The notes under the pieces: model-generated | Told to the model about the DNA's origin: nothing | The model's input: only the letters and a program-made list of their open reading frames with translations | The model's database searches: none | In this document: one piece after another, positions 7,178-17,116 of the stretch | Layout of the letters: every line of letters starts with the position of its first letter | How positions within the stretch are numbered: the stretch's first letter is position 1 | Translations under genes and position numbers: made by a program | Assembly (NCBI GenBank): GCA_913061095.1 | Contig: CAJXVM010000006.1 | Span: 159,962 to 223,961, forward strand | Source of the DNA: an uncultured Ignavibacteria bacterium | Lineage (GTDB): Bacteria > Bacteroidota > Ignavibacteria > SZUA-365 | DNA length: 64,000 nucleotides | Direction of reading: 5' to 3'

Positions 7178-9304
7178 TCAGGATTTCGCCCCATTCTTCC
7201 GCAGTCTGCTGCGTTTCTGCACGGAGAGAAAACGCGAGCGAAATTCCCGTATGGCCTGCGGGTCGCCGATGACCGTGAGCCGGTCACCCTCCTCCACAAC
7301 GGTGCTGCCGCGCGGCACGATGATGTCGTCACCGCGACGGAGCCATGTCACCAGACACCCCTCCGGGAATTCCATCTCCCGGAGAGCATGTCCAATCATT
7401 TCTCCGGTCTTCTGCTCCCTCTGCACGAGCACCGACAGCGATCGCTCGTCCTGGAGCAGTGTTTCCTTCAATTCTTCGGTGCTCTTCGCGGATTCCCAGG
7501 AAGGAATGAAACTATCGTCATCGACCCTTCCGGCGATCTGTGCGAGAATGCGGAGGTGCTGTCCGGGATCGCGTTCAGGACTGACAAGAAAGAAAGTCGC
7601 TGTCACTTCCTCCTCCTCTTCCCTTCCGGTCAGGGGATTGTTGAAGCAGATATGAATCCCCTTCCGGCCGCGGACGAGGATCATTTCCGCCTGATCGAGT
7701 CCGTCAACGCGCATATGCGGCAGCGCGACGCCGTGCGTGACGGGCGTGGCGCCGATGCGCGTGCCCTCCATGATCTGCTGGCTGATTTCCGCGGGTGAGT
7801 GCGGCACCGTGCGGGAAAGCCACCCGGACACCTGGTCCACGACATCGGTGAATTCCACATGATCCCTGAGGTCGATAACCATGCTGCGCGCGACGATCTG
7901 GTCGAAGGGATCCTCCTCGCGCAATCCCTTCTCCTTCATGATACCGCGGAGTTCGTAGTCGAGTCCGTCGTACCGCTGCCTTCCCAGGCGCTCGAATACA
8001 TGGTAGATCGCGCCGGTCCGGCCGATCTGTCCCTTTGCATAGTATGCGTACCAGAGCAGAGCGGCCGCTACGAGTCCGACCGTGAAAAGAATGGACATCA
8101 TTCCCATCGTCATGATCAGCACCAGCGGAGCGACGATGCCCAGGATCTGCATCCACGGATACAGCGGCGATTTGTATCCGGGATCGTACGACTCGATATG
8201 GCTTTCGCGCATGACGATAACGGCGAGTGACACGAGGGCGAACATCAGGAGCTGAAAGGAGCTGGCGAGCTTCGCGATGCCGGCCGGATCGAAAATGAGC
8301 AGAATGGCAACGATGACACCGAGCGTAATGAGAATGGACACCATTGGCGTGCCTTTCCTCGTCAGGCGGTAGAACACCCGCGGCATGAGATGGTCGCGCG
8401 CCATGGCGAGCGGATATCGTGATGCGCTGAGCATACCCGCATTCGAAACGGATACAAAGGCAGCCAGTGCCGCAAGCGACACGAGCACTGCCCCCGTTCT
8501 GCCGAGCGACCGTTCCGCTGCGGTGGCGACCGGCGTGAGATCGCCGGCGAGTTCCTCCATCGGCAGCACGCCGACCAAGACGACGGTGCCCAGCACATAA
8601 ATCACGAGAGCACTGCCAAGCGCGAGGAACACTCCGAGAGGAAGGTTGCGCTCGGGATTCTGCACTTCCTCGGACAGGCTGGCGACTTTTGTGACCCCGA
8701 TGTAGCTGATGTAGACAAGCCCCGAGGTGGAAAGCAGCGCGGTGGTGCCCGCATCGAAAAAGCCTTCGAAATGCGCGGCGTGAAGATGGCTTGTACCGTC
8801 ACCGATGAAAACGGCAAGTATGGCCAGCAGGACGGTAACGAGCACGACCTGGAATCGGCCGCTCGTTCCGGCTCCGACGATGTTGAGCCCGGCGAGCGCG
8901 ACAGCGATGGCGACGGCAATGGGCACCATCGGCACTTCCGGAAAAAACAGCGCAATGTAGGCGCCCATGCCCACGAGCGCGAACGAGACCTTCAGCACCA
9001 ACGCGAGCCATGTGCCGATGCCGCCGATCATGCCGGTGACCGGACCGAGGGTACGGTCGAGGAAATAATACACGCCTCCGGCGCGCGGCATTGCCGTGCC
9101 GAGCTCAACGATGCTGAACATGGCGGGGATGAGCGGGATCGCGGCGATCATGTAGGCGAGAATCATTGCCGGTCCCGCCTGCGCGGCGGCGATGCCGGGC
9201 AGGAGAAAAAAGCCCGCACTCAGCGTCGTGCCAGCGCCAATGGCGAACACGTCGATGAGGCGCAGTTCCTTTTTCAGTCGTCGCTGTTTCCGGACTTCTC
9301 GCAC
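7178..9304 (-). CDS. APC-family amino acid permease fused to PTS EIIA-like and TrkA-C domains
   Basis: Inner-membrane transporter of about 708 aa. Residues 1-430 are an APC permease with about 12 TM segments (FAIGAGTTLSAGFFLLPGIAA; PRAGGVYYFLDRTLGP). A PTS EIIA/PtsN-like domain follows (about 490-640), with a candidate phospho-His in VALPHMRVDG. A C-terminal RCK/TrkA-C domain (about 645-700, GDDIIVPRGSTVVEEGDRLTVIGD) probably binds a ligand. The layout implies transport gated by phosphorylation or a small molecule; this is inference. The open frame reaches 9376, but GTG 9302-9304 follows a GGGAG ribosome site and starts the basic leader VREVRKQRRLKKELRL, so I prefer it. Confidence 0.85.
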   Translation of the reverse strand: MREVRKQRRLKKELRLIDVFAIGAGTTLSAGFFLLPGIAAAQAGPAMILAYMIAAIPLIPAMFSIVELGTAMPRAGGVYYFLDRTLGPVTGMIGGIGTWLALVLKVSFALVGMGAYIALFFPEVPMVPIAVAIAVALAGLNIVGAGTSGRFQVVLVTVLLAILAVFIGDGTSHLHAAHFEGFFDAGTTALLSTSGLVYISYIGVTKVASLSEEVQNPERNLPLGVFLALGSALVIYVLGTVVLVGVLPMEELAGDLTPVATAAERSLGRTGAVLVSLAALAAFVSVSNAGMLSASRYPLAMARDHLMPRVFYRLTRKGTPMVSILITLGVIVAILLIFDPAGIAKLASSFQLLMFALVSLAVIVMRESHIESYDPGYKSPLYPWMQILGIVAPLVLIMTMGMMSILFTVGLVAAALLWYAYYAKGQIGRTGAIYHVFERLGRQRYDGLDYELRGIMKEKGLREEDPFDQIVARSMVIDLRDHVEFTDVVDQVSGWLSRTVPHSPAEISQQIMEGTRIGATPVTHGVALPHMRVDGLDQAEMILVRGRKGIHICFNNPLTGREEEEEVTATFFLVSPERDPGQHLRILAQIAGRVDDDSFIPSWESAKSTEELKETLLQDERSLSVLVQREQKTGEMIGHALREMEFPEGCLVTWLRRGDDIIVPRGSTVVEEGDRLTVIGDPQAIREFRSRFLSVQKRSRLRKNGAKS

Positions 9305-9447
9305 ACCAACTCCCGGTTCATGGAGATGCTCTGTGGAACACAAACTGTCCGGAATCAGACAGCTTGCGTGGAACACGTCGTGTTTGCTCCCTTCATTATT
9401 GGCATTTGGGGGCTAAAAAGCAATACGCGCCGCAGCACAGCGGCAGC

Positions 9448-10545
9448 TCAGCGCTCTGCCTTCTCGTCTCCGAGACAGGTGCCGACACCACGCGCGCTCT
9501 GTATCCATGGGTGATCGAGCGGCACGCTTTTCCGGTTCCCCACAATGTCTTTCAGCGGCACCGCTTCCACATCCTCTCCCCTGGCGGCAACCATGACACC
9601 GTACTGTCCCTCGCGGACGAAATCCGCGCAGGCGTTCCCGATGCGCGTCGCCAGCAGGCGGTCGTATGCCGTCGGCGCGCCACCGCGCTGCAGGTGGCCG
9701 AGAATGGTGACGCGGGATTCCAGTCCGGTACGCTCCTCCAGCTCACGCGCGAGCCGCATGGTGTGACCGTCGCCTGACGGTTCTGAGCCATCGCGTCCGT
9801 TCTGCTGTTTTTTCCCCTTTGCGGCAATTTCATCCGGATCGCGTGGCTGCGCTCCCTCCGCGACGACAATGATGCTGAAGTTCTTTCCCCCGCGGCTGCG
9901 CCGGAGAATGGAATCGGACACGTACCCGACTTCGTAAGGGATTTCCGGGATGAGGATCACGTCGGCGCCGCCGGCCACGCCGGATCCGAGGGCAAGCCAG
10001 CCGGTGTTGTGTCCCATGACCTCGAGCACGATAATGCGGTGATGACTGTGGGCCGTGCTGTGCAGCCGGTCGATCGCCTCCGTCGCGATGCCGAGTGCCG
10101 TATCGAATCCGATCGTCGTATCGGTACCCGCGAGATCGTTGTCAATGGTTTTCGGCAGGGTGATGATGTTGAGTCCTTTTTCGAGCAGACGAAACGCGTT
10201 TTTATGCGTCCCACCGCCCCCGATGCAGACGAGTGCGTCGAGGTGATGCTTGTGATAATTCTCGACGATCACATCGGTCATGTCAAGCGTCTTGCCGCCC
10301 ACGGGCATGCGATGCGGCTTTTCGCGGCTGGTGCCAAGCATGGTACCGCCCATGGTCAGGATTCCCGACAGGTTGTCCCTGTTCAGACGGATAATGCGAT
10401 TTTCCACCAGTCCGCGAAATCCGTCACGGAAACCGATGACATTCATCCCGTATTTGCCGATCGCGGCTTTGCCGAGCGCACGGATCGCCGCGTTCAGGCC
10501 GGGACTGTCGCCGCCTGCGGTAAGTACTCCAACTGCTTTGGTCAT
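9448..10545 (-). CDS. pfkA: 6-phosphofructokinase
   Basis: Phosphorylates fructose 6-phosphate in glycolysis. 365 aa, single PFK domain. Motifs: [15 protein letters not shown] (nucleotide loop), [41 protein letters not shown] (catalytic Asp region), [18 protein letters not shown] and [15 protein letters not shown]. The donor-determining positions are mixed: Gly in GGGGTH where ATP enzymes have GGDGS, and Lys in PKTIDND, as in the G104/K124 class known from actinobacteria. The phosphoryl donor (ATP or PPi) is therefore open. The start ATG is unambiguous ([13 protein letters not shown]). Probably monocistronic. Confidence 0.93.
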   Translation of the reverse strand: MTKAVGVLTAGGDSPGLNAAIRALGKAAIGKYGMNVIGFRDGFRGLVENRIIRLNRDNLSGILTMGGTMLGTSREKPHRMPVGGKTLDMTDVIVENYHKHHLDALVCIGGGGTHKNAFRLLEKGLNIITLPKTIDNDLAGTDTTIGFDTALGIATEAIDRLHSTAHSHHRIIVLEVMGHNTGWLALGSGVAGGADVILIPEIPYEVGYVSDSILRRSRGGKNFSIIVVAEGAQPRDPDEIAAKGKKQQNGRDGSEPSGDGHTMRLARELEERTGLESRVTILGHLQRGGAPTAYDRLLATRIGNACADFVREGQYGVMVAARGEDVEAVPLKDIVGNRKSVPLDHPWIQSARGVGTCLGDEKAER

Positions 10546-10627
10546 GTCTGTGCCGGATTGAATTCTGGGTGCGTGGGTCGGTCGTGCACTGCAAGATACG
10601 GCCTCAGCCGGTCGAGGGCAACGACCG

Positions 10628-10662
10628 GGAGCCTATCCGCCTCCGCTGCGCTACGACGGACC
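10628..10662. repeat. 35-bp interspersed hairpin repeat, copy 1
   Basis: This 35-bp block matches 24824-24858 with only three differences. Its centre TCCGCC...GGCGGA is self-complementary (better in copy 2) around a CGCTGCGCTAC loop. It lies at a gene 3' end (after the polyferredoxin gene), as does copy 2. Confidence 0.7.
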
Positions 10663-10704
10663 TTCGACAGTTCGGAACCCACGGCCGCTGCGGGACGAAC
10701 GGGA

Positions 10705-12393
10705 TCAGCGCTCCTCGGCCGCCCGTCCGCGGTTCTGTTCGAGCAGGATGCGGTTCTTCGTGTTCCGCGTTTCCCCGACTGCCGTGACATAGATGGCCGG
10801 CGCACCTTTGACGGGACACGCATAGGTGCAGGCACCGCAGCCCACGCAGAGCGCGGGATCCACATGCGGACGCTTCAGATACAGATATTCGCCCTCGCGC
10901 GTGATCACTTCCGCCTCTTCGAAATAGATCGCTTTCGGTGTGGTCGGACACCATTCCTCGCAGACGATGCATTCCTTCCCCATTGCCCAGGGCAGACAGC
11001 GGCCGAAATCATAGAACGCCGTGCCGATGCGCAGTGGCGGACCCGCCGTTTCCTCCTTCCCCGCGGGCGGCACCCAGTTCTTTTCTTCCTCGGTGAGCTC
11101 ATCGATGGCGCCGGTCGGACACACCTGCGAGCAGAGCACGCAGGTCGGCTCGCAATACCCGATACGCGGCATGAGCATCGGCGACCAGATGCCCTCCGCA
11201 CCCGCCTGCATCAGCGTCGGATGCAACGCGTTATTGGGACAGACATTCATGCACTCCCCGCAGCGGATACAGCGCGAGAGGAATTCCCGCTCCGGCAGCG
11301 ATCCCGGTGGACGCACAAGCGATGGATCGGGCGTGCGGTCGGGATTGGTGGCCGCGCGCAGCAGCGGAACCGTGAGCACACCCGCACCGGCCGTGGTCAG
11401 CACCGCGCGGCGCGTGAGGCTGACCTTCTGCGTCGTCTCTTCCCGCTTCGGGAAAAACGTGAAGTCGATGCCGGATTCCGGACAGCTCGCCACGCAGTTC
11501 ATGCATAGATGGCAGTCGGTCTGATGCCAGGTCAGCCCGGGCTGCGGGTTGTCGCCACCCTGGCAGTGCATTGCGCAGCGATTGCAGTCGGTGCATAGCG
11601 AAGCACGCTTCTCGAGTCCGAGGATCGACGTCTTTGAAAACACGCCGAGCAGAGCTCCCAGCGGACAGAGGCCGCGGCACCAGAAGCGCGTGATGAAACG
11701 GTTCGCAAGCAGGATTCCAATGAAAATCAATAGAATCAGAAAGGTCTGCTCGAAGACAACCGTCTCCGCGCGAATGAGCACGGCATGCACGACCCAGGCG
11801 ATGGGTGTGAGAAGAATGGAAAACGGTCCGAGATCCGCGTACAGGCTCCAGCTGTAGAGATCATGCGTGAGCACGTTGTACGCAGGTAGCACGACCAGCG
11901 CCATCGATCGCGTCAGCAGTGCGATCGGATCGAGAAAACCGATTAGCAGCGATCCGAAAAGCGCCGCGCCGAGCACGAAGGCGAGGATCCCGTATTTCCA
12001 GTTCTGATATGATTTCCATCGGTTGCTCTCCAGCCGCTGCCTCCCTTTCAACCTGCCCGAACGCATCGAGGCGATCATCTGGTTGATCGTGCCCATCGGA
12101 CACATCCAGCCGCAGAAAAAGCGTCCGAGGAAGAGCGTTCCGACGATGATGATGACCGCGAGAAAGAGGTTGCGGTACAGTGAATGCGTGGCAATCACCG
12201 TGCTGACGGCAACGAGCGGATCGAGTTCGAGGAACAGCTCGACGGGCGCCGAGATCTCCGGGACCTCGTCGGGACTGTCGAGCGCGTCGATATTCGTCTG
12301 GAGGAGGAGATAGAAAAACAACAGGAGAAAAAAGCCCTGCGAGATGCGGCGCATCCATCGCAGGCGGCGGTAGCGTTGGAACGATGACGGCAT
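10705..12393 (-). CDS. Membrane polyferredoxin: NapH-like N-terminal half fused to NapG-like ferredoxin half
   Basis: Probable membrane electron-transfer protein, 562 aa. Residues 1-260 hold several TM helices with paired Cys motifs FFCGWMCPMG and FWCRGLCPLG, the NapH/MauN/CcoG-like signature. Two 4Fe-4S motifs follow (CTDCNRCAMHC, CHLCMNCVASCPES). An internal RRAVLTTAGAGVL segment recalls a Tat leader, marking the fusion point near residue 325. The NapG-like half then carries further clusters (CIRCGECMNVCP, CVLCSQVCP, CIVCEEWCP, CVGCGACTYACP). Its start lies 18 bp after the stop of the DUF362 gene, so they form one transcription unit. It likely passes electrons between quinol and periplasmic or cytoplasmic partners; no terminal reductase is nearby. 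Confidence 0.85.
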   Translation of the reverse strand: MPSSFQRYRRLRWMRRISQGFFLLLFFYLLLQTNIDALDSPDEVPEISAPVELFLELDPLVAVSTVIATHSLYRNLFLAVIIIVGTLFLGRFFCGWMCPMGTINQMIASMRSGRLKGRQRLESNRWKSYQNWKYGILAFVLGAALFGSLLIGFLDPIALLTRSMALVVLPAYNVLTHDLYSWSLYADLGPFSILLTPIAWVVHAVLIRAETVVFEQTFLILLIFIGILLANRFITRFWCRGLCPLGALLGVFSKTSILGLEKRASLCTDCNRCAMHCQGGDNPQPGLTWHQTDCHLCMNCVASCPESGIDFTFFPKREETTQKVSLTRRAVLTTAGAGVLTVPLLRAATNPDRTPDPSLVRPPGSLPEREFLSRCIRCGECMNVCPNNALHPTLMQAGAEGIWSPMLMPRIGYCEPTCVLCSQVCPTGAIDELTEEEKNWVPPAGKEETAGPPLRIGTAFYDFGRCLPWAMGKECIVCEEWCPTTPKAIYFEEAEVITREGEYLYLKRPHVDPALCVGCGACTYACPVKGAPAIYVTAVGETRNTKNRILLEQNRGRAAEER

Positions 12394-12411
12394 GAATCGC
12401 TGGTCGCTTCG

Positions 12412-13386
12412 TTACACGGTGATTTCTTCGGTCGGAATGTCGCGCCATACGGAGGTGCCGAGTCCACGGCGTTCCGCCAGCCCGAGCCAGGGCATTTCGT
12501 CGGGTGTCATGTCGAAAAACAGCTCTCCCGCGCATGCGTCGATCGCGGTCTGCTCGGTGGAGGCAAGCAGCATCTTCCGCTCTTCGACGTCGGCGAGGCT
12601 CCCTCCCTGGGGACCGTTTCGCAGCAGCACCCGCCAGGCGTCGACGATCACGAGCGTCGGACGCAGAAACGCGGCGAGATCCACGAGGCTGTGGTGAATT
12701 TCCTGATGCAGGCGGCTTCGATTGCCCCCGAGGATGCCGTAGAGATTCTTCATGCCGAGCGTGGCACGTGTGAGTCCGTGATGTTTCGCGATGGGAAGGT
12801 TGATAAAGCGGTCGGCTTCGAGGTAGATGTCATAGACATCCTGGCGTCCGAGCATCTCCCCTCCCATGTTCACTTCCCGGAAACGTGCCTCCTGCGGCAG
12901 CTGCACTTCCGCGCCGGCCTCGCGCGCGGCCGCGGCGATTCCGCTGCGGTTGAAACAGCGTTTCGGGTCGTTGCAGGTGATATCGGTGACGACGACGCGC
13001 TCTGCGCCGGCTTCCACGCACTGGCGCACAACCTCCGCGACCACGCCGGGATTGGTGTTCGCTGCCTGCTCGGGACGACGGTCCCAGCCGATATTCGGCT
13101 TGACGACGACCGTCTCACCCGGCTGCACGAACGTGCTCATCCCGCCAAAGGCGGTGATCGCCGCGGCCGCCATTTTCGCAGGGTCTTCACCCCGGACGAT
13201 CATCAGGCGATCTTCGACTCCGGCGACGCGCAGGTCGCGGGACACCGGCGCATCGTCCTTCCGGTCAAACGGTCTGCGTACGGGTTCGTGCAGCATCCAT
13301 GCACCGCCGACGGCGAACGCGGCGAAACCGGCCGCCTTGCCGGTGCGCTCCATGAAATCTCTTCTGCTGATCTTGTCGTATGGCAT
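12412..13386 (-). CDS. DUF362-domain protein with Tat signal
   Basis: 324 aa. The N-terminus MPYDKISRRDFMERTGKAAG has the twin-arginine pattern SRRDFM followed by a hydrophobic stretch (FAAFAVGGAWML), predicting Tat export or membrane anchoring. The body matches DUF362 (GETVVVKPNIGWD, NTNPGVVAEVVRQCVEAGAERVVV, FINLPIAKHHGLTRATLGMKNLYGI, HSLVDLAAFLRPTLVIVDA). DUF362 proteins often accompany ferredoxin-like proteins, and here the next gene is the NapH/NapG fusion 18 bp away. Tat export suggests a cofactor is inserted before translocation, yet few Cys residues are present. Biochemical role unknown. Confidence 0.82.
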   Translation of the reverse strand: MPYDKISRRDFMERTGKAAGFAAFAVGGAWMLHEPVRRPFDRKDDAPVSRDLRVAGVEDRLMIVRGEDPAKMAAAAITAFGGMSTFVQPGETVVVKPNIGWDRRPEQAANTNPGVVAEVVRQCVEAGAERVVVTDITCNDPKRCFNRSGIAAAAREAGAEVQLPQEARFREVNMGGEMLGRQDVYDIYLEADRFINLPIAKHHGLTRATLGMKNLYGILGGNRSRLHQEIHHSLVDLAAFLRPTLVIVDAWRVLLRNGPQGGSLADVEERKMLLASTEQTAIDACAGELFFDMTPDEMPWLGLAERRGLGTSVWRDIPTEEITV

Positions 13387-13515
13387 GGGACCTCCTTACA
13401 GGACCATAAGATAGGGATTTCTTTTTTCATCGCAAGGGCTGCTGCGTCCGCCGGCGGCTGACGGGATGCGTACCCTCCGACGGAGGGAAGCGCGGAATGC
13501 GGGAACAGTCTGTGC

Positions 13516-16371
13516 TCAGGACGGTCGCTGGACGAAGCGCGCGACAAGTTCCTGCAGCTGTTTGACGCGGAACGGTTTCGGCAGGTATTCGCTGCATCCT
13601 GCCTCGAGACTGCGGCGGCGATCATCGGCGAAGGCGTGCGCCGTCACGGCGATGATCGGGATATCGGGGACACGGGAATGCTGACGAATGCGCCGGGTGA
13701 GCTGCAGACCGTCCTCCTCACCGCGGAGCGAAATATCCATGAGAATGAGATCGAAACGCTCGCTGGCGAGAATCTCCCACGCCTCCTCCGCGCTCTCGGC
13801 AAACTTCAGGGAACACGACGCATGCAGAATGAGCCTGAGAAATTTCTGTGTCTCGTGATCATCTTCCACGACGAGCAGCACGGGACGATGGTCATCGGCA
13901 TTGCTTTCCCCGGGAGGTTCCGCTGCCACCTGTTCCTCCCCGGCGTGATCCAGCAGCGGAAGAGACAGTGTGAAGGTCGTTCCGACGCCCTTGCGACTCT
14001 TCACCGAAACAGTGCCGCCGTTGACCTCGATATAGCGCTTGGTCAGCGTCAGTCCGAGACCGAGTCCGTCATAGGGACGTGTGTACCCACCTTCCTCCTG
14101 GGAAAACGACTGGTACAGCCGCTGTATGTACTGGTCCGTCATTCCGATGCCGGAATCCTCGACCACGAGGGCCACCTGATTTTCCTGCTCCCGCACGGAA
14201 ACGGTGATATCGCCGCTGTCGGTGAACTTCACCGCGTTGTCGAGGATGTTCCGGAGGGATTGTGCGACGGAATACCGGTCGATCGTCGTACGCAGATCCG
14301 CATTACCGGGACGCAGTTCAAGCTGCAGGTCCTTTTCCCTTGCCAGCGGACGCAGTTCCTCCACCACTTCGAAGGCCAGATCATAGAGCACGCATTCTTC
14401 CTTGCTGATTGAATACGTTCCGGCTTCGAGGATGGAGAGATTGAGGATCTGGTCGACCGTTCGAAGCAGCCGCCGCACAGCGAGGTCGACCTTGGTGAAA
14501 TGATCGGTTTCTTCGGCTGTGAGACGATCACGCAGATCGGTTTGCAGCAGTCCGAAATACCCCATGATGATATTCAGCGGCGTCCGGATCTCGTGGGAAA
14601 TGTTCGTCAGGAATGCGTGCTTGAGACTGTCGGCCTGTTCCGCCAGTTCCTTGGACTCGATCAGCTCGCGCTCAATGCGTTTCCAGTTCGTGATGTCAAG
14701 CATGAAGCCGAGGCCGTACGGGGCGACATCCGGTCCGTATTCCAGCGGAGCCGCGCGGATGGCCACGTCCACTTCCTTCTCACTCGTGCTGACAACATAC
14801 TCGCCCTCGTACGAGCCCACTTCCCCCTGCAGTGCGGCCTGCAATGAGGGCAGAATGCGGCGGTCCCTGATCAGGTGAAGATCCAACCCTTCGAGTTTTT
14901 CGCGAGACGAACCGAGAATTTCAATGAACGCTTCGTTGAACTGCAGCAGTCTCATGTCGCTGTCATAGAGAAAGACTCCAACCGGCAGGCGCTCGAACAG
15001 CAGGCGGTACTTTTCCTCGGATCGCGCCAGCTCGTGATTGAGATCACTGAGCTGAAGATTCATTTCGCGGATTTCCTCGTTTTTCGACTCGAGAGAGCGG
15101 TTGGCCCGCGCCTTGAGGCGCAGCAGCGACAACGCGATGAGAGACACGATACCGAGAAGAATCGCGACGATGAGGACAAAAATGATGAAGTCCTGGCTGC
15201 GGGAGTGTTCGTAGTCTTGCCGCACCTGGTCCTGCTTCTGCTGCCCGTACAGCATCCCCGCCTCGCGCAGAAACCGCGGGGTGACGAGTGCGCGCAGAGA
15301 GTCGCGGATGCGTACCGCGGAGCGATAGTGCGCCAGTGCAGTTTCTGCCTGTCCGCGACGATCCGCGAGCAGTGACAGTTCCTCGAGGACGTCCGCGACC
15401 AGCGCAGCATTCTGCATATCACGCGCGATGCTGCGTGCGCGCTCCAGCACCTCGCGGGCCCTGTCGAGCCTGCCCAGTAAGCGATTGGCAGCACCGATAT
15501 TCCTGCTGACCGCAGCGATCAGTCCGCGATCGCCGACCTCTTCGGCTACGTTCAGCGCTTCCTCGAAATACTCGAGTGCGCGCGTATTCTCATTCCGCAG
15601 GAGATGCACGCTGCCGATGTCGTTAAGCGATTCAGCGACGGGTCGTGTAAGCAGGCCGAGCCGTTTCTGCTGTGCGAGTGATTTCTGATAGACGGTCAGT
15701 GCGGAATCGAGAGCACCCCGTCGGACATACATGTCGCCGATGCTGTTGTAGGATTCGGCGATCCCCGGGCGATGCTCTTCCCGGAGCCGGAGATCCAGCG
15801 CGCGCTGATGCATCTGCCATGCCTCCGCCGTCTCGCCGAGCGCATGCAATACCTCCGCCACATCATGCAGCGCCTGCGCCTTTCCCACATCGTTCCCGAG
15901 TGAATCGAACAGCGCGGCCGCGCGCAGATGAATTTTCAATGCACGATCATAGCGATGAAGGGCTGCAAGCGCTGTTCCGATACCGTTATGGAGTCGCGCC
16001 CGCAGTTGCGGATCCTTCAGTCTCACCGCCATCGGCATGGCACGCCAATATGTACGCAGCGCCGCATCATGTTTCCCGGCCTGCTGATAGGCCTGCGCAA
16101 GTAATTCCTCTGCGCTGATATGCCGCCGGTCATCCCCCGCCACGCTCGCCGCGCGCGCGGCCAGCGCAGCGGCCGCTTCCGGATCCGCATCGATGAGCAC
16201 CCGTGCGCTGTCGACGAGCACGCGGAAGGAATCCTGCTGCGCAGCGGCATGGGTTCCGCTTCCCACCACCGCAAGCAGCAGGAATCCGGGAATCAAACGC
16301 AGAACCGCAGAACTGATGAAGGACACTGGTGGCGAATCCATTGTGAAGCGTGAAATATGCCAATGTTTCAT
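13516..16371 (-). CDS. TPR-PAS hybrid sensor histidine kinase with receiver domain
   Basis: Membrane-bound two-component sensor, 951 aa. Signal or anchor segment (LRLIPGFLLLAVVGSGTHAAAQQ); periplasmic TPR array (about residues 50-370); one TM helix (FIIFVLIVAILLGIVSLIAL, about 393-415); a coiled linker; PAS domain (about 460-565, EEKYRLLFERLPVGVFLYDSD). The HisKA phospho-acceptor is His593 (SHEIRTPL). The HATPase_c N, G1 and G2 boxes follow (NILDNAVKF, DSGIGM, GLGLGLTLTKRY). The C-terminal receiver has acceptor Asp879 (LILMDISL) and a Lys in YLPKPFR. An alternative start is 10 residues downstream. No cognate regulator is adjacent, so output may go through a distant phosphotransfer protein. 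Divergent from tdk. Confidence 0.93.
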   Translation of the reverse strand: MKHWHISRFTMDSPPVSFISSAVLRLIPGFLLLAVVGSGTHAAAQQDSFRVLVDSARVLIDADPEAAAALAARAASVAGDDRRHISAEELLAQAYQQAGKHDAALRTYWRAMPMAVRLKDPQLRARLHNGIGTALAALHRYDRALKIHLRAAALFDSLGNDVGKAQALHDVAEVLHALGETAEAWQMHQRALDLRLREEHRPGIAESYNSIGDMYVRRGALDSALTVYQKSLAQQKRLGLLTRPVAESLNDIGSVHLLRNENTRALEYFEEALNVAEEVGDRGLIAAVSRNIGAANRLLGRLDRAREVLERARSIARDMQNAALVADVLEELSLLADRRGQAETALAHYRSAVRIRDSLRALVTPRFLREAGMLYGQQKQDQVRQDYEHSRSQDFIIFVLIVAILLGIVSLIALSLLRLKARANRSLESKNEEIREMNLQLSDLNHELARSEEKYRLLFERLPVGVFLYDSDMRLLQFNEAFIEILGSSREKLEGLDLHLIRDRRILPSLQAALQGEVGSYEGEYVVSTSEKEVDVAIRAAPLEYGPDVAPYGLGFMLDITNWKRIERELIESKELAEQADSLKHAFLTNISHEIRTPLNIIMGYFGLLQTDLRDRLTAEETDHFTKVDLAVRRLLRTVDQILNLSILEAGTYSISKEECVLYDLAFEVVEELRPLAREKDLQLELRPGNADLRTTIDRYSVAQSLRNILDNAVKFTDSGDITVSVREQENQVALVVEDSGIGMTDQYIQRLYQSFSQEEGGYTRPYDGLGLGLTLTKRYIEVNGGTVSVKSRKGVGTTFTLSLPLLDHAGEEQVAAEPPGESNADDHRPVLLVVEDDHETQKFLRLILHASCSLKFAESAEEAWEILASERFDLILMDISLRGEEDGLQLTRRIRQHSRVPDIPIIAVTAHAFADDRRRSLEAGCSEYLPKPFRVKQLQELVARFVQRPS

Positions 16372-16519
16372 TTCTGCGTCAAGGGCGTCACAGCCCCGCG
16401 CTCCATTTCATTCGAAACGGAAATCGACGTACATTTTACAGATTCATCCGGCGCATTTCCACGCTGCAGGGCAACGCGGCATGCGCCTTCTCCACGCATC
16501 CTGAAGACAATACACGCTC

Positions 16520-17116
16520 ATGGTTGACAACATCCCCCTGAAGAATCTTCCGCAGGACACCGGCTGGATCGAAGTCGTCTGCGGAAGCATGTTCAGCGGC
16601 AAGACCGAAGAACTGATCCGGCGGCTGCGCCGCGCCCAGATCGCGAAACAGCGCGTCGCCATTTTCAAACCCGCAATCGACACGCGCTACGCCGAAGACC
16701 GCATTGTTTCGCACAGCGGCGTTTCTCTCCCTTCCGTTACCGTCTCCAGCGCCGCGGAGATCCTCGAGAAAGCCGGCGACGTAGACGTGGTCGGCATTGA
16801 CGAGGCCCAGTTTTTCGACCTTGACCTGGTGCGGGTCTGCGAAGAGCTTGCTGACAAAGGACACCGGGTGATCGTGGCCGGGCTCGACCAGGATTATCTC
16901 GCCCAGCCGTTCGAACCGATGCCGCAGCTGCTCGCCATCGCCGAATACATCACCAAGACCCTCGCCATCTGCATGGTCTGCGGCAATCCCGCCAATCGCA
17001 CACAGCGCGTGACCAGGCGCTCTGAACGGGTACTCGTCGGCGCGGCCGACTCTTACGAAGCACGCTGCCGCAACTGTTTCACCACCGACCTCGAACAGGT
17101 CAGCAGGGCCGAATGA
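16520..17116 (+). CDS. tdk: Thymidine kinase (type II)
   Basis: Salvage enzyme phosphorylating thymidine with ATP. 198 aa. P-loop [11 protein letters not shown] (residues 17-27), Walker B-like IDEAQFFD, and a structural zinc site with two Cys pairs (CMVCGNP and CRNCF), as in family II kinases. The lasso/substrate loop is visible near the C-terminus ([13 protein letters not shown]). First gene of a tight operon: its stop overlaps the start of the nucleoside transporter by 4 bp, linking uptake with salvage. Start ATG 16520 is the first in frame before the conserved region. Confidence 0.95.
   Translation: MVDNIPLKNLPQDTGWIEVVCGSMFSGKTEELIRRLRRAQIAKQRVAIFKPAIDTRYAEDRIVSHSGVSLPSVTVSSAAEILEKAGDVDVVGIDEAQFFDLDLVRVCEELADKGHRVIVAGLDQDYLAQPFEPMPQLLAIAEYITKTLAICMVCGNPANRTQRVTRRSERVLVGAADSYEARCRNCFTTDLEQVSRAE

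Noticed and set aside
10009..11508. 499-aa plus-strand open frame
   Set aside because: Antisense to phosphofructokinase and the polyferredoxin, whose motifs are unambiguous.
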